64,000 bases of DNA from Rhizobium sp. BK650. GTDB lineage: Bacteria > Pseudomonadota > Alphaproteobacteria > Rhizobiales > Rhizobiaceae. Shown here piece after piece: positions 52,204-62,025 of this stretch (position 1 is its first letter; every line of letters begins with the position of its first letter). The translations under genes and the position numbers were made by a program. The notes under the pieces are model-generated. The model made no database searches. It saw only the letters and a program-made list of their open reading frames with translations, and was not told the origin of the DNA. The stretch covers positions 62,001 through 126,000 of the forward strand of contig NZ_JACIBK010000005.1 in the NCBI RefSeq assembly GCF_014195325.1. Reading direction: 5' to 3'.

Positions 52204-53520
52204 ATGCCGAAGATTTGCCTCGTGGGCGCGGGCAGCACCGTTTTTGCGCAGAACATTCTGGGGGATGTGCTCTCCACACCCTCTGGCAGCGATTATGTGA
52301 TCAGCCTGTTTGACATCGACCCGGAGCGGTTGAAGACATCGGAAATCGTCGCACGCCGCATCTGCGAGGCGCTCGACCTGAAGAAAGTCAGGGTCGAGGC
52401 AACCCTCGATCGCCGTGCGGCACTGCGCGCATCGGATTTCGTCATTCTGATGATGCAGGTCGGCGGCTACAAGCCTGCGACGGTAATAGATTTCGACGTG
52501 CCGAAGCGATACGGGCTGCGGCAGACCATCGCCGATACGCTCGGCATCGGCGGGATCTTCCGCGGGCTTCGCACCATTCCGGTGCTGGAGGCGATCTGCC
52601 GCGACATGGAAGAAGTCTGCCCCGACGCACTGCTGATGCAATATGTCAATCCGATGGCGATCAATTGCTGGGCGATCAAGGAGCTGGCACCGACTATCCG
52701 TACGGTCGGCCTTTGCCATAGCGTACAGCATACCGCCGCCCATCTTGCCTCCTGCCTTGGCGAAGACGTTGCAGACATCAACTACATTTCGGCTGGCATC
52801 AATCATGTTGCCTTCTTCCTGAAATACGAGAAGCTGCATGCCGATGGCCGGCGCGAAGATCTCTATCCCCGCCTGAAGGCTCTCGCCGGCGAGGGGCGCG
52901 TGCCGGACGACGACCGGGTGCGCTTCGATGTGTTGAAGCGGCTCGGCCATTTCGTGACGGAATCGAGCGAGCATTTCTCCGAATATACCTCCTGGTACAT
53001 CAAGGACCGCCGTCCCGAACTCATCGACAAGCTCAACATCCCCCTCGACGAATATATCAGCCGCTGTGAGCGGCAAATTTCCGAATGGCACGCGCTGCGC
53101 CGCGATCTCGAAGGCGACAAGCCGATCGAGGTCTGCCGCAGCAATGAATATGCCGCAGGCATTATCAACGCTGCTGTCACAGGTAATTGCGCATTGATCT
53201 ACGGCAACGTTCCCAACAATGGCCTGATCGAGAATTTGCCACCCGAATGTATCGTCGAAGTGCCCTGCCATGTGGACCGCAACGGCATCCAGCCGACCCG
53301 CATCGGCAGAATTCCCTCGCAGCTTGCCGCGGTCATGAAGCTCAGTGTCTCGGTCCAAGAACTGACCGTGGAAGCGGCGCTGACAGGCAAGCGCGATCGC
53401 ATCTATCAGGCCGCACTGCTTGATCCGCATACATCGGCAGAACTCTCGCCCGATGAGATCTGGGGCTTGGTCGACGACCTGATCGAAGCCCACGGCGATC
53501 TGCTGCAGAAATACCACTGA
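52204..53520 (+). CDS. Glycoside hydrolase family 4 alpha-galactosidase-like enzyme (MelA type)
   Basis: A 438-residue cytosolic NAD- and Mn-dependent glycosidase. The Rossmann start is KICLVGAGSTVFAQNILGDV; VNPMAINCWAIKEL and LCHSVQHTAAHL supply the Cys and His metal ligands, and YISAGINHVAFFLKYE is a family hallmark. The family hydrolyses alpha-galactosides, alpha-glucosides, galacturonides or 6-phospho-glycosides by an oxidation/elimination route; the Cys-His spacing and length favour the MelA branch. The ATG at 52204 has GGAGA nearby. With the downstream importer and galactosamine-type genes, the substrate may be an alpha-galactoside or alpha-linked galactosamine. A strong terminator follows. 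Confidence 0.9.
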   Translation: MPKICLVGAGSTVFAQNILGDVLSTPSGSDYVISLFDIDPERLKTSEIVARRICEALDLKKVRVEATLDRRAALRASDFVILMMQVGGYKPATVIDFDVPKRYGLRQTIADTLGIGGIFRGLRTIPVLEAICRDMEEVCPDALLMQYVNPMAINCWAIKELAPTIRTVGLCHSVQHTAAHLASCLGEDVADINYISAGINHVAFFLKYEKLHADGRREDLYPRLKALAGEGRVPDDDRVRFDVLKRLGHFVTESSEHFSEYTSWYIKDRRPELIDKLNIPLDEYISRCERQISEWHALRRDLEGDKPIEVCRSNEYAAGIINAAVTGNCALIYGNVPNNGLIENLPPECIVEVPCHVDRNGIQPTRIGRIPSQLAAVMKLSVSVQELTVEAALTGKRDRIYQAALLDPHTSAELSPDEIWGLVDDLIEAHGDLLQKYH

Positions 53521-53560
53521 AGCTGTCGGAGCCCGGACCGCCAGAACCCTACTCTCCAAG

Positions 53561-53597
53561 AAGCACGCCATCCCTCAGGGAGGCGTGCTTTTGTTTT
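53561..53597 (+). terminator. Rho-independent terminator after the GH4 gene
   Basis: AAGCACGCC pairs with GGCGTGCTT, with an inner TCCCT/AGGGA extension, followed by TTGTTTT. This is the clearest intrinsic terminator in the window. Confidence 0.9.
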
Positions 53598-53710
53598 CAA
53601 GGGCCTTTGAGGTCTTCAAGAAAATCATAAACGATCAGAATCTTGATTGACATTGATCGGATTGAGTGGGAACCTTGACGGAAATAGATGATAAGCAGCA
53701 GGGGCAATCC
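53598..53710 (+). promoter_or_regulatory. Likely promoter/operator region of the sugar-catabolic operon
   Basis: A/T-rich stretch before the DeoR-type gene. It contains a perfect -35 like TTGACA at 53647-53652, TTGAT repeated at a 10-base interval (53643 and 53653, from the TTGATTGACATTGATC run), and the inverted repeat CGATCA/TGATCG at 53632-53659. No convincing -10 was found. Autoregulation by the DeoR-type protein is plausible. Confidence 0.4.
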
Positions 53711-54505
53711 GTGAATCAGACTGGCGGGGTGAAAACTGACCGGCTCGATGCCATCCGCAGCCATCTTTACGCGAACGGCTTTTCGACCATTCAGGATCTG
53801 GCCGATGCCGTCGGCGCTTCGCTCGCGACAGTCCGGCGCGACCTGCAGGTTCTTGAGCAAGACGGCGCGATCGACAGGGTGCATGGCGGGGCCCGCATCG
53901 CCGAAGGTTCTTCAGTCGAACTGGCCTTTCAGGAGCGTGAAAAGCGCCATCTTTCGGCCAAGCGCGCGATCGCCAACGCCGCCTATGAAAAGCTTCTGCC
54001 GCGAACGGCGATTTTTCTCGATGCCGGCACGACGGTCCTTCAGCTCGCAAAGCTGATCCGCATCAATCCGATGCCGTTGCGCATCTTCACCAACGGCCTA
54101 ATTGTCGCTCAGGAGTTTCTCAACATTCCGCACCTCGAAGTGGTGCTTCTCGGCGGTCATCTGCGCAGCGAAAACGCCTCACTCGTCGGTCCGCAGGCTG
54201 AAGCGATGCTGGAAACGATCTGGTTCGATCAGCTCTTTCTGGGTGCCAGCGCCATCAGCCCCGACGGCGCGATTTATAGCGTGGATAGCGCTGAAGCCAG
54301 CCTCAACCGGCGCATGCTTGCCCGCTCGGCCAATGGCTATGTGCTCGCCGACTCCTCGAAATTCGGGACCATGGCGACCTATAGGGTTGCGCCGCTCAAT
54401 GCTGCAAAGCTCATCACGGACAAGGGCCTGACAGCGCAATGGCGCACAGAGCTTATCAATTTCGGAGTCGATGCGACCTATGCCGAGCTCGGAGCAAAAG
54501 AATGA
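53711..54505 (+). CDS. DeoR-family sugar-operon repressor
   Basis: A 264-residue regulator with an N-terminal winged helix (TDRLDAIRSHLYANGFSTIQ, LATVRRDLQVLEQDGAIDRV, HGGARIAEGSS) and a C-terminal sugar-phosphate sensor domain (FLDAGTTVLQLAKLI, RIFTNGLIVAQEFL, VVLLGGHLRSENASLVGPQA, DQLFLGASAIS). It resembles AgaR/GlpR-type regulators that bind a sugar phosphate. The GTG at 53711 has AGGGG seven bases upstream; an in-frame GTG at 53666 is an alternative. It overlaps the kinase gene as ATGA and leads a catabolic operon, so it should repress that operon until the sugar is phosphorylated. Confidence 0.9.
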   Translation: MNQTGGVKTDRLDAIRSHLYANGFSTIQDLADAVGASLATVRRDLQVLEQDGAIDRVHGGARIAEGSSVELAFQEREKRHLSAKRAIANAAYEKLLPRTAIFLDAGTTVLQLAKLIRINPMPLRIFTNGLIVAQEFLNIPHLEVVLLGGHLRSENASLVGPQAEAMLETIWFDQLFLGASAISPDGAIYSVDSAEASLNRRMLARSANGYVLADSSKFGTMATYRVAPLNAAKLITDKGLTAQWRTELINFGVDATYAELGAKE

Positions 54506-55464
54506 GCGACGAGCTGATCCTTGGCATCGATGGTGGCGGCAGCAAAGTGCTCATCGCATTGGCGGACAAAAGGGGCCGCATTTTGCGCACCGCGCTCGGC
54601 GGCGGCGTCAATCCAATGGACAATCCCGACTGGCGCCAGGAGCTGGAGCGGCATATCGAACCGTTCCGCAATGAGCCGGGACTGGCCGCCATCGGCGCTG
54701 GCTTGCCAGCGTATGGCGAAGTCACCCATCTCTCCACACTTCAGAAGCAATGTGTCGATGATGCCTTCCCCGCTATCCGCAGGGTCGTCCTGAATGACGT
54801 CGATGCCGCTCATCTCGGCGCCTTTACCGGCCGGCCTGGTATTCTCGTCCTGTCGGGAACCGGTTCCATGTCCTGGGCACGTAACAGCGCAGGTGCGGCC
54901 GCGCGCGTCGGCGGTTGGGGCGATGTGATCGGCGACGAGGGCAGCAGCTACTGGATTGGTCGCGCAGCATTGCACCTTATCAGCCAGAGCCTTGATGGAC
55001 GCGCCAAATCGACCGCGCTGACGAAAGCGATCTATGATCACCTCGAGCTCGACATGTCCGATCCGATCAACGCGCTCGGCAGCTGGATCGATGAGCTCGC
55101 ACGGCCGCGCGCCGGTATTGCTGCGCTCTCGAGCCTCGTCAACCGAATTGCCCAACAGGGTGACGAAGCCGCAATCGGTCTGATTGAAGAGGCAGCCGAC
55201 GAGCTTGCCAAGCATCACCAAGCGATATCAGGCCATTGCGAGACCGGCACCGACTGGACCTATGCGGGCGGCACCTTTTCCAGCCGTCTCCTGCTCGAGG
55301 CAGTCGAGCGGCGGATCGGTCGGCGAGCGATCGCACCCGTACTTCCTCCCATTGGCGGCGCGCTTCTGGCTGCTGCCCAACTTCTCGACTGGCCGCTGGA
55401 CGAGGGCTGGTTCGGGCAAATCGCGGTCGAGGCAGAAGCCGTGATCGCACGATCAAGACAATGA
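54502..55464 (+). CDS. BadF/BadG/BcrA-type sugar kinase (N-acetylglucosamine-kinase-like)
   Basis: A 320-residue ASKHA-superfamily kinase. The phosphate-binding loops are LILGIDGGGSKVLIALADK near the start and ILVLSGTGSMSWARN in the middle; VGGWGDVIGDEGSSYWIGR is the hallmark of the eukaryotic-type GlcNAc kinase/BadF group, and WTYAGGTFSSRLLLEAVE the adenosine-binding part. It should phosphorylate an amino sugar or hexose in the cytosol. Placed directly after the DeoR gene and before the ABC importer, it is likely to act on the imported sugar, giving the sugar phosphate handled by the isomerase and aldolase-type proteins downstream. Confidence 0.87.
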   Translation: MSDELILGIDGGGSKVLIALADKRGRILRTALGGGVNPMDNPDWRQELERHIEPFRNEPGLAAIGAGLPAYGEVTHLSTLQKQCVDDAFPAIRRVVLNDVDAAHLGAFTGRPGILVLSGTGSMSWARNSAGAAARVGGWGDVIGDEGSSYWIGRAALHLISQSLDGRAKSTALTKAIYDHLELDMSDPINALGSWIDELARPRAGIAALSSLVNRIAQQGDEAAIGLIEEAADELAKHHQAISGHCETGTDWTYAGGTFSSRLLLEAVERRIGRRAIAPVLPPIGGALLAAAQLLDWPLDEGWFGQIAVEAEAVIARSRQ

Positions 55465-55491
55465 CTGTCAACGATAAAGAAGGATGGGAAC

Positions 55492-56748
55492 ATGCGTAAA
55501 TTCATATTGCCTTTGCTTGCCTCAGCCGCCCTTGTGATTGCCCTGCCTGCTTTGGCGGACGACGCCAAGCCGCTTGCCGGCCAGTCGATCACGGTGCTCA
55601 TGCCGTCGCCGCAGGGCGCCACGGTGGCGGCAGATTTCGAAGCCGAGACCGGTATTCATGTCGATCTCCAGACGCTCTCCTGGGATGACATCCGTCCGAA
55701 GCTGGTAACGGCGCTGGTCGCCGGCACGGCGCCGGCCGATGTTACCGAATTCGACTGGTCGTGGACGGGACAATTCAGTGCCGCAGGCTGGTACATGCCG
55801 CTGAACGACGTGATCGACAAGGATACTGTCGCTGACATCGGCGTCGCCAAGATCTTCACCGTCGACGGCCAGTTGCTCGGCGTGCCTTACACGAACGACT
55901 TCCGCGTCATGCTCGTCAACAAGAAGCATTTCACGGACGCAGGCGTTACCGAGACACCGAAGACGCTTGACGCGTTGGTCGCTGCGGCAAAGAAGATCAA
56001 GGAAAAGGGCATCTCCACCTATCCGATCGGCCTGCCGCTCTCGGCGACGGAAGGTGCCTCAACCAGCTGGTATCTGCTGACCAAGGCTTTTGGCGGCGAA
56101 CTCTTCGACAAGGACTTCAAGCCGCTTTTCCTCACCCCCGATTCAGCCGGCTATAAGGCGCTCGCCTTCGAACTCAAGCTGCTGAAAGACGGCCTTGTCG
56201 ATCCTGCCTCGACCGGCCTCAAGGATAGTCAGATCAACGAGAGCATGTTCTCTCAGGGGCTGACCAGCATCATGATCTCGGGCGAACCCGGCCGCCTGGG
56301 TCAGATGAACGACCCGAAGCAGTCCAAGGTCGCTGGCCAAGTGGAAGCGATCCTCGTGCCGACCGAAAGCGGCCAGACCCGCAGCTTCGGCCTTCCGGAA
56401 GCGCTTGCTATTCCGAACGTGTCGCAGAACAAGGAAGCCGCGGTCGCCTTCGTCAAATGGTTCACCAGCAAGGAGTTCCAGAAGAAGAATGCGGCAAACG
56501 GTTTTCTGCCCACGCGCACTTCCGCTCTCTCCGAGCTTAACACGGAAGGCAAGCTGACGAGCGGCGACGCACTTGTGGCGCAGTCCAAGACCGTCGAGCC
56601 GCTGTTTCAGCAGGGAACGCCGCCGTGGTACCCGCAGTTTTCGAGCGCGGTGAACACGGCGATCAACAGCGCGGCGAAAGACCAGATCAGCGTTGATCAG
56701 GCCATGCAGGCCATCGCCGATGCCGCCAAGCAGGCGATGGCGCAATGA
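55492..56748 (+). CDS. Sugar ABC importer binding protein (family 1, CUT1 type)
   Basis: A 418-residue periplasmic protein with a signal peptide (MRKFILPLLASAALVIALPA, cut after LALADD-like). The mature protein shows VAADFEAETGIHVDLQTLSW, VTEFDWSWTGQFSAAGWYMP and VAFVKWFTSKEFQKKNAANG, typical of UgpB/MalE-like proteins. It binds the sugar for the two following permeases. The AAGGATGGGA ribosome binding site is strong. The stop overlaps the next gene by four bases (ATGA). Confidence 0.92.
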   Translation: MRKFILPLLASAALVIALPALADDAKPLAGQSITVLMPSPQGATVAADFEAETGIHVDLQTLSWDDIRPKLVTALVAGTAPADVTEFDWSWTGQFSAAGWYMPLNDVIDKDTVADIGVAKIFTVDGQLLGVPYTNDFRVMLVNKKHFTDAGVTETPKTLDALVAAAKKIKEKGISTYPIGLPLSATEGASTSWYLLTKAFGGELFDKDFKPLFLTPDSAGYKALAFELKLLKDGLVDPASTGLKDSQINESMFSQGLTSIMISGEPGRLGQMNDPKQSKVAGQVEAILVPTESGQTRSFGLPEALAIPNVSQNKEAAVAFVKWFTSKEFQKKNAANGFLPTRTSALSELNTEGKLTSGDALVAQSKTVEPLFQQGTPPWYPQFSSAVNTAINSAAKDQISVDQAMQAIADAAKQAMAQ

Positions 56749-57662
56749 CGACAGTCACCGCCGAAGGTGTCGCAGCCAAGCGGAGTGTCGGCCTCAACGC
56801 CGACACCATGCTCGGTCTGCTGCTGGTGCTGCCGATCCTTGTGACGATGGCAGCGCTGGTCTTTTATCCGATGGGCCGGACTGTCTGGGACTCGCTGCAC
56901 CGGGTCAATCCGATGCAGGCGGGCACCCCCTTTGTCGGATTGGAAAATTACGCGCGTATGCTGTCGGACGGACAGCTGGCGACGACCTGGACGAATACGC
57001 TCATCTACGTCATCCTTGCCGTCATTGCCGAAACCGTCTTCGGCGTGCTTGCCGCAGCCCTTATCAATCAGGTGAAGGTCGGGCGGCAATGGGTGCTGGC
57101 GGCCGTCATTCTACCCTGGGCGCTTCCCGGTGTCGTCAATTCCGTCATCTGGCTGTGGATCTATCAACCCGGTGCCGGCCTGTTGAACGGCATTCTCGTT
57201 GCACTCGGCCTGCCCTTCGAAAACCATGTCTGGTTCAATGACCGGACGAGCGCGATCATCGCGGTGACCGTGGTGCATGTCTGGCGGATGATGCCGCTGA
57301 CGATCGTGATCGTGTTAGCCGCCATGCAGAGCATTCCCGCGCATCTCTATGAGGCTGCCCGTATCGACGGCGCGACGCGCGTACAGATGTTCAGCCTGGT
57401 CACGCTTCCGCTTGTGCGCAGCGCCATTGCAGTTGCGATGACGAATGCGACCGTTAACGCCTTCAACCTCTTCGACGAGGCTTGGGTGCTTGCCGGATCG
57501 AGCCTCGAAACACGACCGATCCTCGTGCAGATCTATCTCGAGACGTTCCAGAACCTCCGTTTCTCCTACGGAATGGCACTGTCTGTCGTCATCACGCTGG
57601 TCTCGCTGCTCGTCTCGCTTGTCTACGTTCTCCGCGTCTATCGCAACACACGGTTCGACTGA
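56745..57662 (+). CDS. Sugar ABC permease (UgpA/MalF-like)
   Basis: A 305-residue permease with six membrane segments, including the motif AARIDGATRVQMFSLVTLPL, the EAA loop of sugar permeases, and LPWALPGVVNSVIWLWIYQP. It starts with an ATGA overlap and ends TGATG with the partner permease. It should form a heterodimer with that protein for uptake of the sugar bound by the upstream binding protein. Confidence 0.93.
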   Translation: MTTVTAEGVAAKRSVGLNADTMLGLLLVLPILVTMAALVFYPMGRTVWDSLHRVNPMQAGTPFVGLENYARMLSDGQLATTWTNTLIYVILAVIAETVFGVLAAALINQVKVGRQWVLAAVILPWALPGVVNSVIWLWIYQPGAGLLNGILVALGLPFENHVWFNDRTSAIIAVTVVHVWRMMPLTIVIVLAAMQSIPAHLYEAARIDGATRVQMFSLVTLPLVRSAIAVAMTNATVNAFNLFDEAWVLAGSSLETRPILVQIYLETFQNLRFSYGMALSVVITLVSLLVSLVYVLRVYRNTRFD

Positions 57663-58519
57663 TGAAACCAACCATCTTCTATCGCCTGATGATCTGGGCG
57701 GGTCTCGCCGCGCTGTTGATCTGGTCGCTTGGCCCTATCTATTGGACGCTCGCAAGTTCCGTGACGCCGACGGATGATTTCTCCACGCGGCCGATCCGTT
57801 TCTTCCCGCAGCATTTCACGCTCGACCATTATTCGCGCCTGCTCGGCCTCAATCTCTCGCGGATCGGCGGGGTGGAGGTGTGGAAGCAGTTCCGCGCAGC
57901 GCTGCTCAACAGCGTGATCACGTCTGCGGCTGCCACGGCTTTCTGCGTCGCGATCTCGGCGCTCGGCGCCTATGCCTTCACCAGGATGCGCTTTCCTGGG
58001 CGTCACCTTCTATTTGGCGCTGTCGTTGCAACCCTGGCCATCCCTGCCTATGCAGTGCTGATCCCGCTCTATCAGATCATGATCAAGATGCATCTGGTCG
58101 ATACCTATGTTGGCGTCTCGCTGATCTATGTCTCGGCCTTTCTGCCACTCTCACTTTGGCTGCTGCGCAGTGTTTTCGAGCAGCTTCCAATTGCGCTCGA
58201 GGAGGCCGCACAGCTCGATGGCGCCGGCCGCCTGTTCATCTTCTTCTTCATCGTGCTGCCGCTCGCCGGCCCCGGCCTGACGGCGGCCGCCATCCTCACC
58301 TTCCTGGGTGCCTGGGGCCAGTACCTCGTGCCACTCATCTTCTCGCCGCAAGCGACGAAACCCCTGACGGTTCTCATCCCCGAATTCGTCACCAAAAATT
58401 TCATCGACTACGGGCTGATCACGGCAAGCGGATCGATCGCAATCGTCATCCCTGCCCTCGTCGTCATCTTCCTCAACCGGTACCTCGTCAGCGGACTGCT
58501 GGCTGGTTCGGTCAAATAA
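57662..58519 (+). CDS. Sugar ABC permease (UgpE/MalG-like)
   Basis: A 285-residue permease with six membrane segments. The EAA loop is EEAAQLDGAGRLFIFFFIVL, and FCVAISALGAYAFTRMRFPG, typical of MalG-type proteins, precedes it. The ATG at 57662 shares a base with the upstream stop; the same frame is open to 57482 inside the other permease, which is spurious. Followed by the isomerase gene after 11 bases. Confidence 0.93.
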   Translation: MKPTIFYRLMIWAGLAALLIWSLGPIYWTLASSVTPTDDFSTRPIRFFPQHFTLDHYSRLLGLNLSRIGGVEVWKQFRAALLNSVITSAAATAFCVAISALGAYAFTRMRFPGRHLLFGAVVATLAIPAYAVLIPLYQIMIKMHLVDTYVGVSLIYVSAFLPLSLWLLRSVFEQLPIALEEAAQLDGAGRLFIFFFIVLPLAGPGLTAAAILTFLGAWGQYLVPLIFSPQATKPLTVLIPEFVTKNFIDYGLITASGSIAIVIPALVVIFLNRYLVSGLLAGSVK

Positions 58520-58530
58520 TCGGAGACATC

Positions 58531-59487
58531 ATGAACACGACCGAAAAGGTAATCTTCGAGCAGTTCCCTTACTGGGAAAAGGCTATCGGCTCGAATCCGG
58601 CAAGCGGCAGGGCAGACGATCTCCTCGTCTTCGTCGGCTGCGGCACCTCCTTCAACCTTGCTCTGTCTCTTGCCGCCTATGCCAACAGCTTGAAGCGCAA
58701 GGCGATTGCGGTGCCTGGCGCAGAATGGCTCAACCGCCCCTCCTATTTCTGGCCGGAATGGCAGAAGACCCATGTGGTCGCGCTCTCACGCTCCGGCGAA
58801 ACGACGGAAACGGTCGCTGCGGCCAAGGCAAGCCGCGCTGCCGGCGCGTTCGTCACTGCCGTGACGGTCGAGGCCGAAAGCGCGCTTGCAAAGAACTGTG
58901 ACCAGCTGATCTGCTCGCCAACCCATCCGGAGGAAGGCATCGTCATGACGGTGTCGGCAAGCCTCATGGTCTTGCTCAGCCTTCAGATGATCGGTCAGGC
59001 GGTGCCGCTCTCAGTCGTGACATCGGCACGTCAGCTTGCAAATGCGCTCGATGCCGCCCTGCCCGATATCATTGCCGACCGCTCGCACTTCGTCTTTCTC
59101 GGCGGCGGCCCGCTTTTCGGCATCGCGCTCGAAGGTGCGCTCAAGCTGATGGAAATGAGCCAGTTGATGACGCAGGCGTTTCATCCACTCGAATACCGCC
59201 ATGGACCGATCAGCCTCGTCGACCAGAAGACAGTCGCTATCATGCTCTACAGCTCCGATCAGAAGGCTGCCGAAGCCAAGCTGGTCGGCGAGTTGCGCGA
59301 AAAAGGCGCCGTGGTCATCGGCTTCGGTGGCCCAGGCGATCTGGAGCTTCCCGTTGATGCCGATCTGTCGCTCGCCGGCCTTATCGTTCTGCCGGCGCTG
59401 CAGATTCTCGGCGAACGCGCGGCACAATTGCGACAAATTGATACCGTCTCGCCACGTCATCTCACCAAGGTCGTGACACTGGTATGA
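58531..59487 (+). CDS. SIS-domain sugar isomerase/deaminase (AgaS-like)
   Basis: A 318-residue protein with two SIS domains: VFVGCGTSFNLALSLAAYAN and ALSRSGETTETVAAA in the first, VFLGGGPLFGIALEGALKLM, MEMSQLMTQAFHPLEYRHG and PISLVDQ in the second. This is the GlmS-isomerase/AgaS layout: aldose-ketose isomerisation or deamination of an amino-sugar phosphate. The frame upstream to 57880 is antisense-like within the permease and is rejected. With the DeoR, kinase and KbaZ-like neighbours this favours galactosamine-6-phosphate chemistry, but a fructosamine or glucosamine substrate cannot be excluded. Ends in an ATGA overlap. Confidence 0.85.
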   Translation: MNTTEKVIFEQFPYWEKAIGSNPASGRADDLLVFVGCGTSFNLALSLAAYANSLKRKAIAVPGAEWLNRPSYFWPEWQKTHVVALSRSGETTETVAAAKASRAAGAFVTAVTVEAESALAKNCDQLICSPTHPEEGIVMTVSASLMVLLSLQMIGQAVPLSVVTSARQLANALDAALPDIIADRSHFVFLGGGPLFGIALEGALKLMEMSQLMTQAFHPLEYRHGPISLVDQKTVAIMLYSSDQKAAEAKLVGELREKGAVVIGFGGPGDLELPVDADLSLAGLIVLPALQILGERAAQLRQIDTVSPRHLTKVVTLV

Positions 59488-60785
59488 GCGCGTCACTCGA
59501 TCGCAACCGCAAGATCGCCCTGGCGAAGCTTTTCGGCGAAAGAGGTCTGCCTCTGCCGCGCGGCATTACGTCGGTCTGTTGCGCCCATCCGCTGGTCATC
59601 GAGGCGACGTTGCGTCGGGCCGCCCTGCACAATGACGTCGTCCTGATCGAGGCAACCTGCAATCAGGTCAATCAGGACGGCGGCTATACCGGCATGACGC
59701 CTGCAGACTTCCGGGCCTTCATCGAGCGTATCGCGGCGAACGTCGGTTTTCCCGTCGACCACATCATTCTCGGCGGCGACCACCTCGGCCCCAACCCGTG
59801 GCGAAAGCTCGCTGCCGAGGACGCGTTGGCACGCGCCGAAACTATGGTGACGGCATATGTGGAAGCCGGCTTCGAAAAGCTGCATCTCGACACGTCGATG
59901 GGCTGCGCCGGCGAGCCTGTGGCCCTTGCCGACGAGTTGACCGCGGAAAGGGCGGCACGTCTGGCACGGGCCGCCGAAGTCGCTGCCCGTCGCAGCGGCC
60001 GTCGTCTGCCGGTCTATATTATCGGTACCGAAGTGCCGCCCCCCGGCGGAGCGAGCCACGCACTGGAAGAGCTGGAGATCACGCGGCGGGACGCAGCGTT
60101 GAGGACGTTTGACATCCATCGTCAGGCTTTTACCGAGGGTGGGGTCGGTTCCGCCCTGGAACGAGTAATCGCCATCGTCGTGCAGCCGGGTGTGGAGTTC
60201 GGCAATGCTAACGTCGCGCTCTACAAGCCCGAGCGCGCGCAGACGCTGATATCCGCGCTCGACGAGATGAACGGTCTGCTCTTCGAAGCCCATTCCACCG
60301 ATTACCAGCCGGCCAACTCGCTGGCATCTCTGGTCGACGGCGGGTTTTCGATCCTCAAGGTCGGGCCTGGCCTGACCTTTGCATTGCGCGAGGCGCTCTA
60401 TGGTCTCGATGCAATCGCCGCCACGCTCGCCGGCGGCAAGGAAGCCGGCGGGCTAGTGACGACGATGGAAGAGATCATGGTTGCCGAACCTGGACATTGG
60501 GCCGGTCACTATGGCGGCACGGAAAACGAGCAGCGCCTGCAGCGACACTTCAGTTATAGCGACCGCATCCGCTATTACTGGCCGGACGCGCGCTCTGCCA
60601 CGGCGGTCGACAAATTGTTCGCGCAGCTGCCCGACGAGATCCCGGAAACGCTGATCAGTCAGCATCTTGCCCGTCTCTATCCCGATGTGGTGGAGAAACG
60701 CCTGGCACCAAAGCCCCGCGATCTTTGCCTTGCCGCCATCGATGCGGCACTTGCACCTTACGCCGCCGCGACAGCGCCTCGGTAG
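59484..60785 (+). CDS. KbaZ/GatZ-family protein (tagatose-bisphosphate pathway)
   Basis: A 433-residue member of the D-tagatose-1,6-bisphosphate aldolase non-catalytic-subunit family. Landmarks: [74 protein letters not shown] and [10 protein letters not shown]. In enterobacteria this protein is the chaperone-like partner of the KbaY/GatY aldolase; some alphaproteobacterial members are, as I recall, assigned as tagatose-6-phosphate kinases. No KbaY/GatY gene lies in this window, which favours an independent role. It overlaps the SIS gene by four bases. Confidence 0.9.
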   Translation: MSASLDRNRKIALAKLFGERGLPLPRGITSVCCAHPLVIEATLRRAALHNDVVLIEATCNQVNQDGGYTGMTPADFRAFIERIAANVGFPVDHIILGGDHLGPNPWRKLAAEDALARAETMVTAYVEAGFEKLHLDTSMGCAGEPVALADELTAERAARLARAAEVAARRSGRRLPVYIIGTEVPPPGGASHALEELEITRRDAALRTFDIHRQAFTEGGVGSALERVIAIVVQPGVEFGNANVALYKPERAQTLISALDEMNGLLFEAHSTDYQPANSLASLVDGGFSILKVGPGLTFALREALYGLDAIAATLAGGKEAGGLVTTMEEIMVAEPGHWAGHYGGTENEQRLQRHFSYSDRIRYYWPDARSATAVDKLFAQLPDEIPETLISQHLARLYPDVVEKRLAPKPRDLCLAAIDAALAPYAAATAPR

Positions 60786-60855
60786 AAGGCATGTCGCATG
60801 TCGCTCCCATTGGGCGACCGCAGATCCGAAACCAGATTTTCAGCCGGAGACAATG

Positions 60856-61926
60856 ATGGCGTCCGTTAGCGTGGCAAATGTCCGCAAGAACTATGGTCAC
60901 TTCGAGGTGCTGCACGGGGTCGACATCGACATCCGCGATGGGGAATTCGTCATCCTCGTAGGCCCCTCCGGCTGCGGAAAGTCGACCTTGTTGCGCATGA
61001 TCGCGGGGTTGGAAGAGATCTCCGGCGGCAATGTCTCCATCGGCAGTAAGGTGGTCAACAATGTCGCGCCGAAAGAGCGCGATATTGCCATGGTCTTTCA
61101 GTCCTATGCGCTTTACCCGCATATGACGGTCGAGGCGAATATGGGATTTTCGCTGCGGCTTGCGAAAGCCCCGAAAGACCAGATCAAGACGCGCGTGCAC
61201 GATGCTGCGCAGACCCTCGGCCTTCAACATCTCCTCGACCGGTACCCGAGGAATCTCTCCGGCGGCCAGCGCCAGCGTGTCGCCATGGGTCGCGCCATCG
61301 TCCGCCAGCCGCAGGTCTTCCTCTTCGACGAACCGCTCTCCAATCTCGATGCCAAACTTCGCGTGCAGATGCGCTCTGAGATCAAGCAACTTCACCAGCG
61401 GCTGAAGACGACGACCATCTATGTCACGCACGATCAGATCGAAGCCATGACCATGGCGGACCGTATTGTCGTCATGCGCGACGGCTATGTCGAGCAGATC
61501 GGCTCACCGCTCGATCTTTACGACCGCCCGGCCAATCTCTTCGTCGCCGGCTTTATCGGTTCACCAGGCATGAATGTCATCAAGGGCCGGATCAGCGCTA
61601 CCGGACCACTTGAATTCATCGCCAACGGCGGAGCCAGGCTGCCGCTGCCCGAAAATGCCGCGCCGGCGCGAGGCGCGGAGGTGATCTACGGCATCCGTCC
61701 AGAGCATCTGATTGTCAGTCAGGATGGTGTGAGCGCCGAGGTGGTCGTGGTCGAGCCCACCGGAGCCGAAACCCAGATCAATGCCAGGCTCGGCTCGGAT
61801 GCGCTTGTTGCCACGGTGCGGGAGCGGCTTTCGCTTCAGGCCGGCGATGCCGTCCAGGTGGCACCGGATCTCAGCAAATTGCATCTTTTCGACGCCCGGA
61901 CGGAAAAGCGCCTGCCGATCGACTAG
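60856..61926 (+). CDS. Sugar ABC importer ATPase (UgpC/MalK-like)
   Basis: A 356-residue ATPase with nucleotide-binding domain and C-terminal TOBE/regulatory domain. Walker A is [19 protein letters not shown]-loop [14 protein letters not shown], signature [18 protein letters not shown], Walker [16 protein letters not shown], switch [11 protein letters not shown]. It energises the permease pair at 56745-58519. Two ATG codons (60853 and 60856) follow GGAGA; the second has better spacing and is used here. The frame upstream to 60667 lies inside the KbaZ gene and is spurious. A 70-base gap separates it from KbaZ. Confidence 0.94.
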   Translation: MASVSVANVRKNYGHFEVLHGVDIDIRDGEFVILVGPSGCGKSTLLRMIAGLEEISGGNVSIGSKVVNNVAPKERDIAMVFQSYALYPHMTVEANMGFSLRLAKAPKDQIKTRVHDAAQTLGLQHLLDRYPRNLSGGQRQRVAMGRAIVRQPQVFLFDEPLSNLDAKLRVQMRSEIKQLHQRLKTTTIYVTHDQIEAMTMADRIVVMRDGYVEQIGSPLDLYDRPANLFVAGFIGSPGMNVIKGRISATGPLEFIANGGARLPLPENAAPARGAEVIYGIRPEHLIVSQDGVSAEVVVVEPTGAETQINARLGSDALVATVRERLSLQAGDAVQVAPDLSKLHLFDARTEKRLPID

Positions 61927-62025
61927 CAGCCGCTTGCGCTACCGACTATCGGCGAAACCCAGCAGGCTAAGTCCGAGCGCAATGAAAGGTGATATCATAC
62001 GATAGTTCAACGTCGCGGCTTGTGG

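Noticed and set aside
52102..53571. Minus-strand frame of about 490 codons continuing upstream from the AraC regulator
   Set aside because: It is exactly antisense to the well-supported GH4 gene; the lack of stops is a by-product of high-GC codon bias, and its protein has no recognisable domain.
57880..58530. N-terminal extension of the SIS-domain protein frame
   Set aside because: It overlaps the UgpE-like permease out of frame; the SIS protein starts at the ATG at 58531 behind a GGAGA site.
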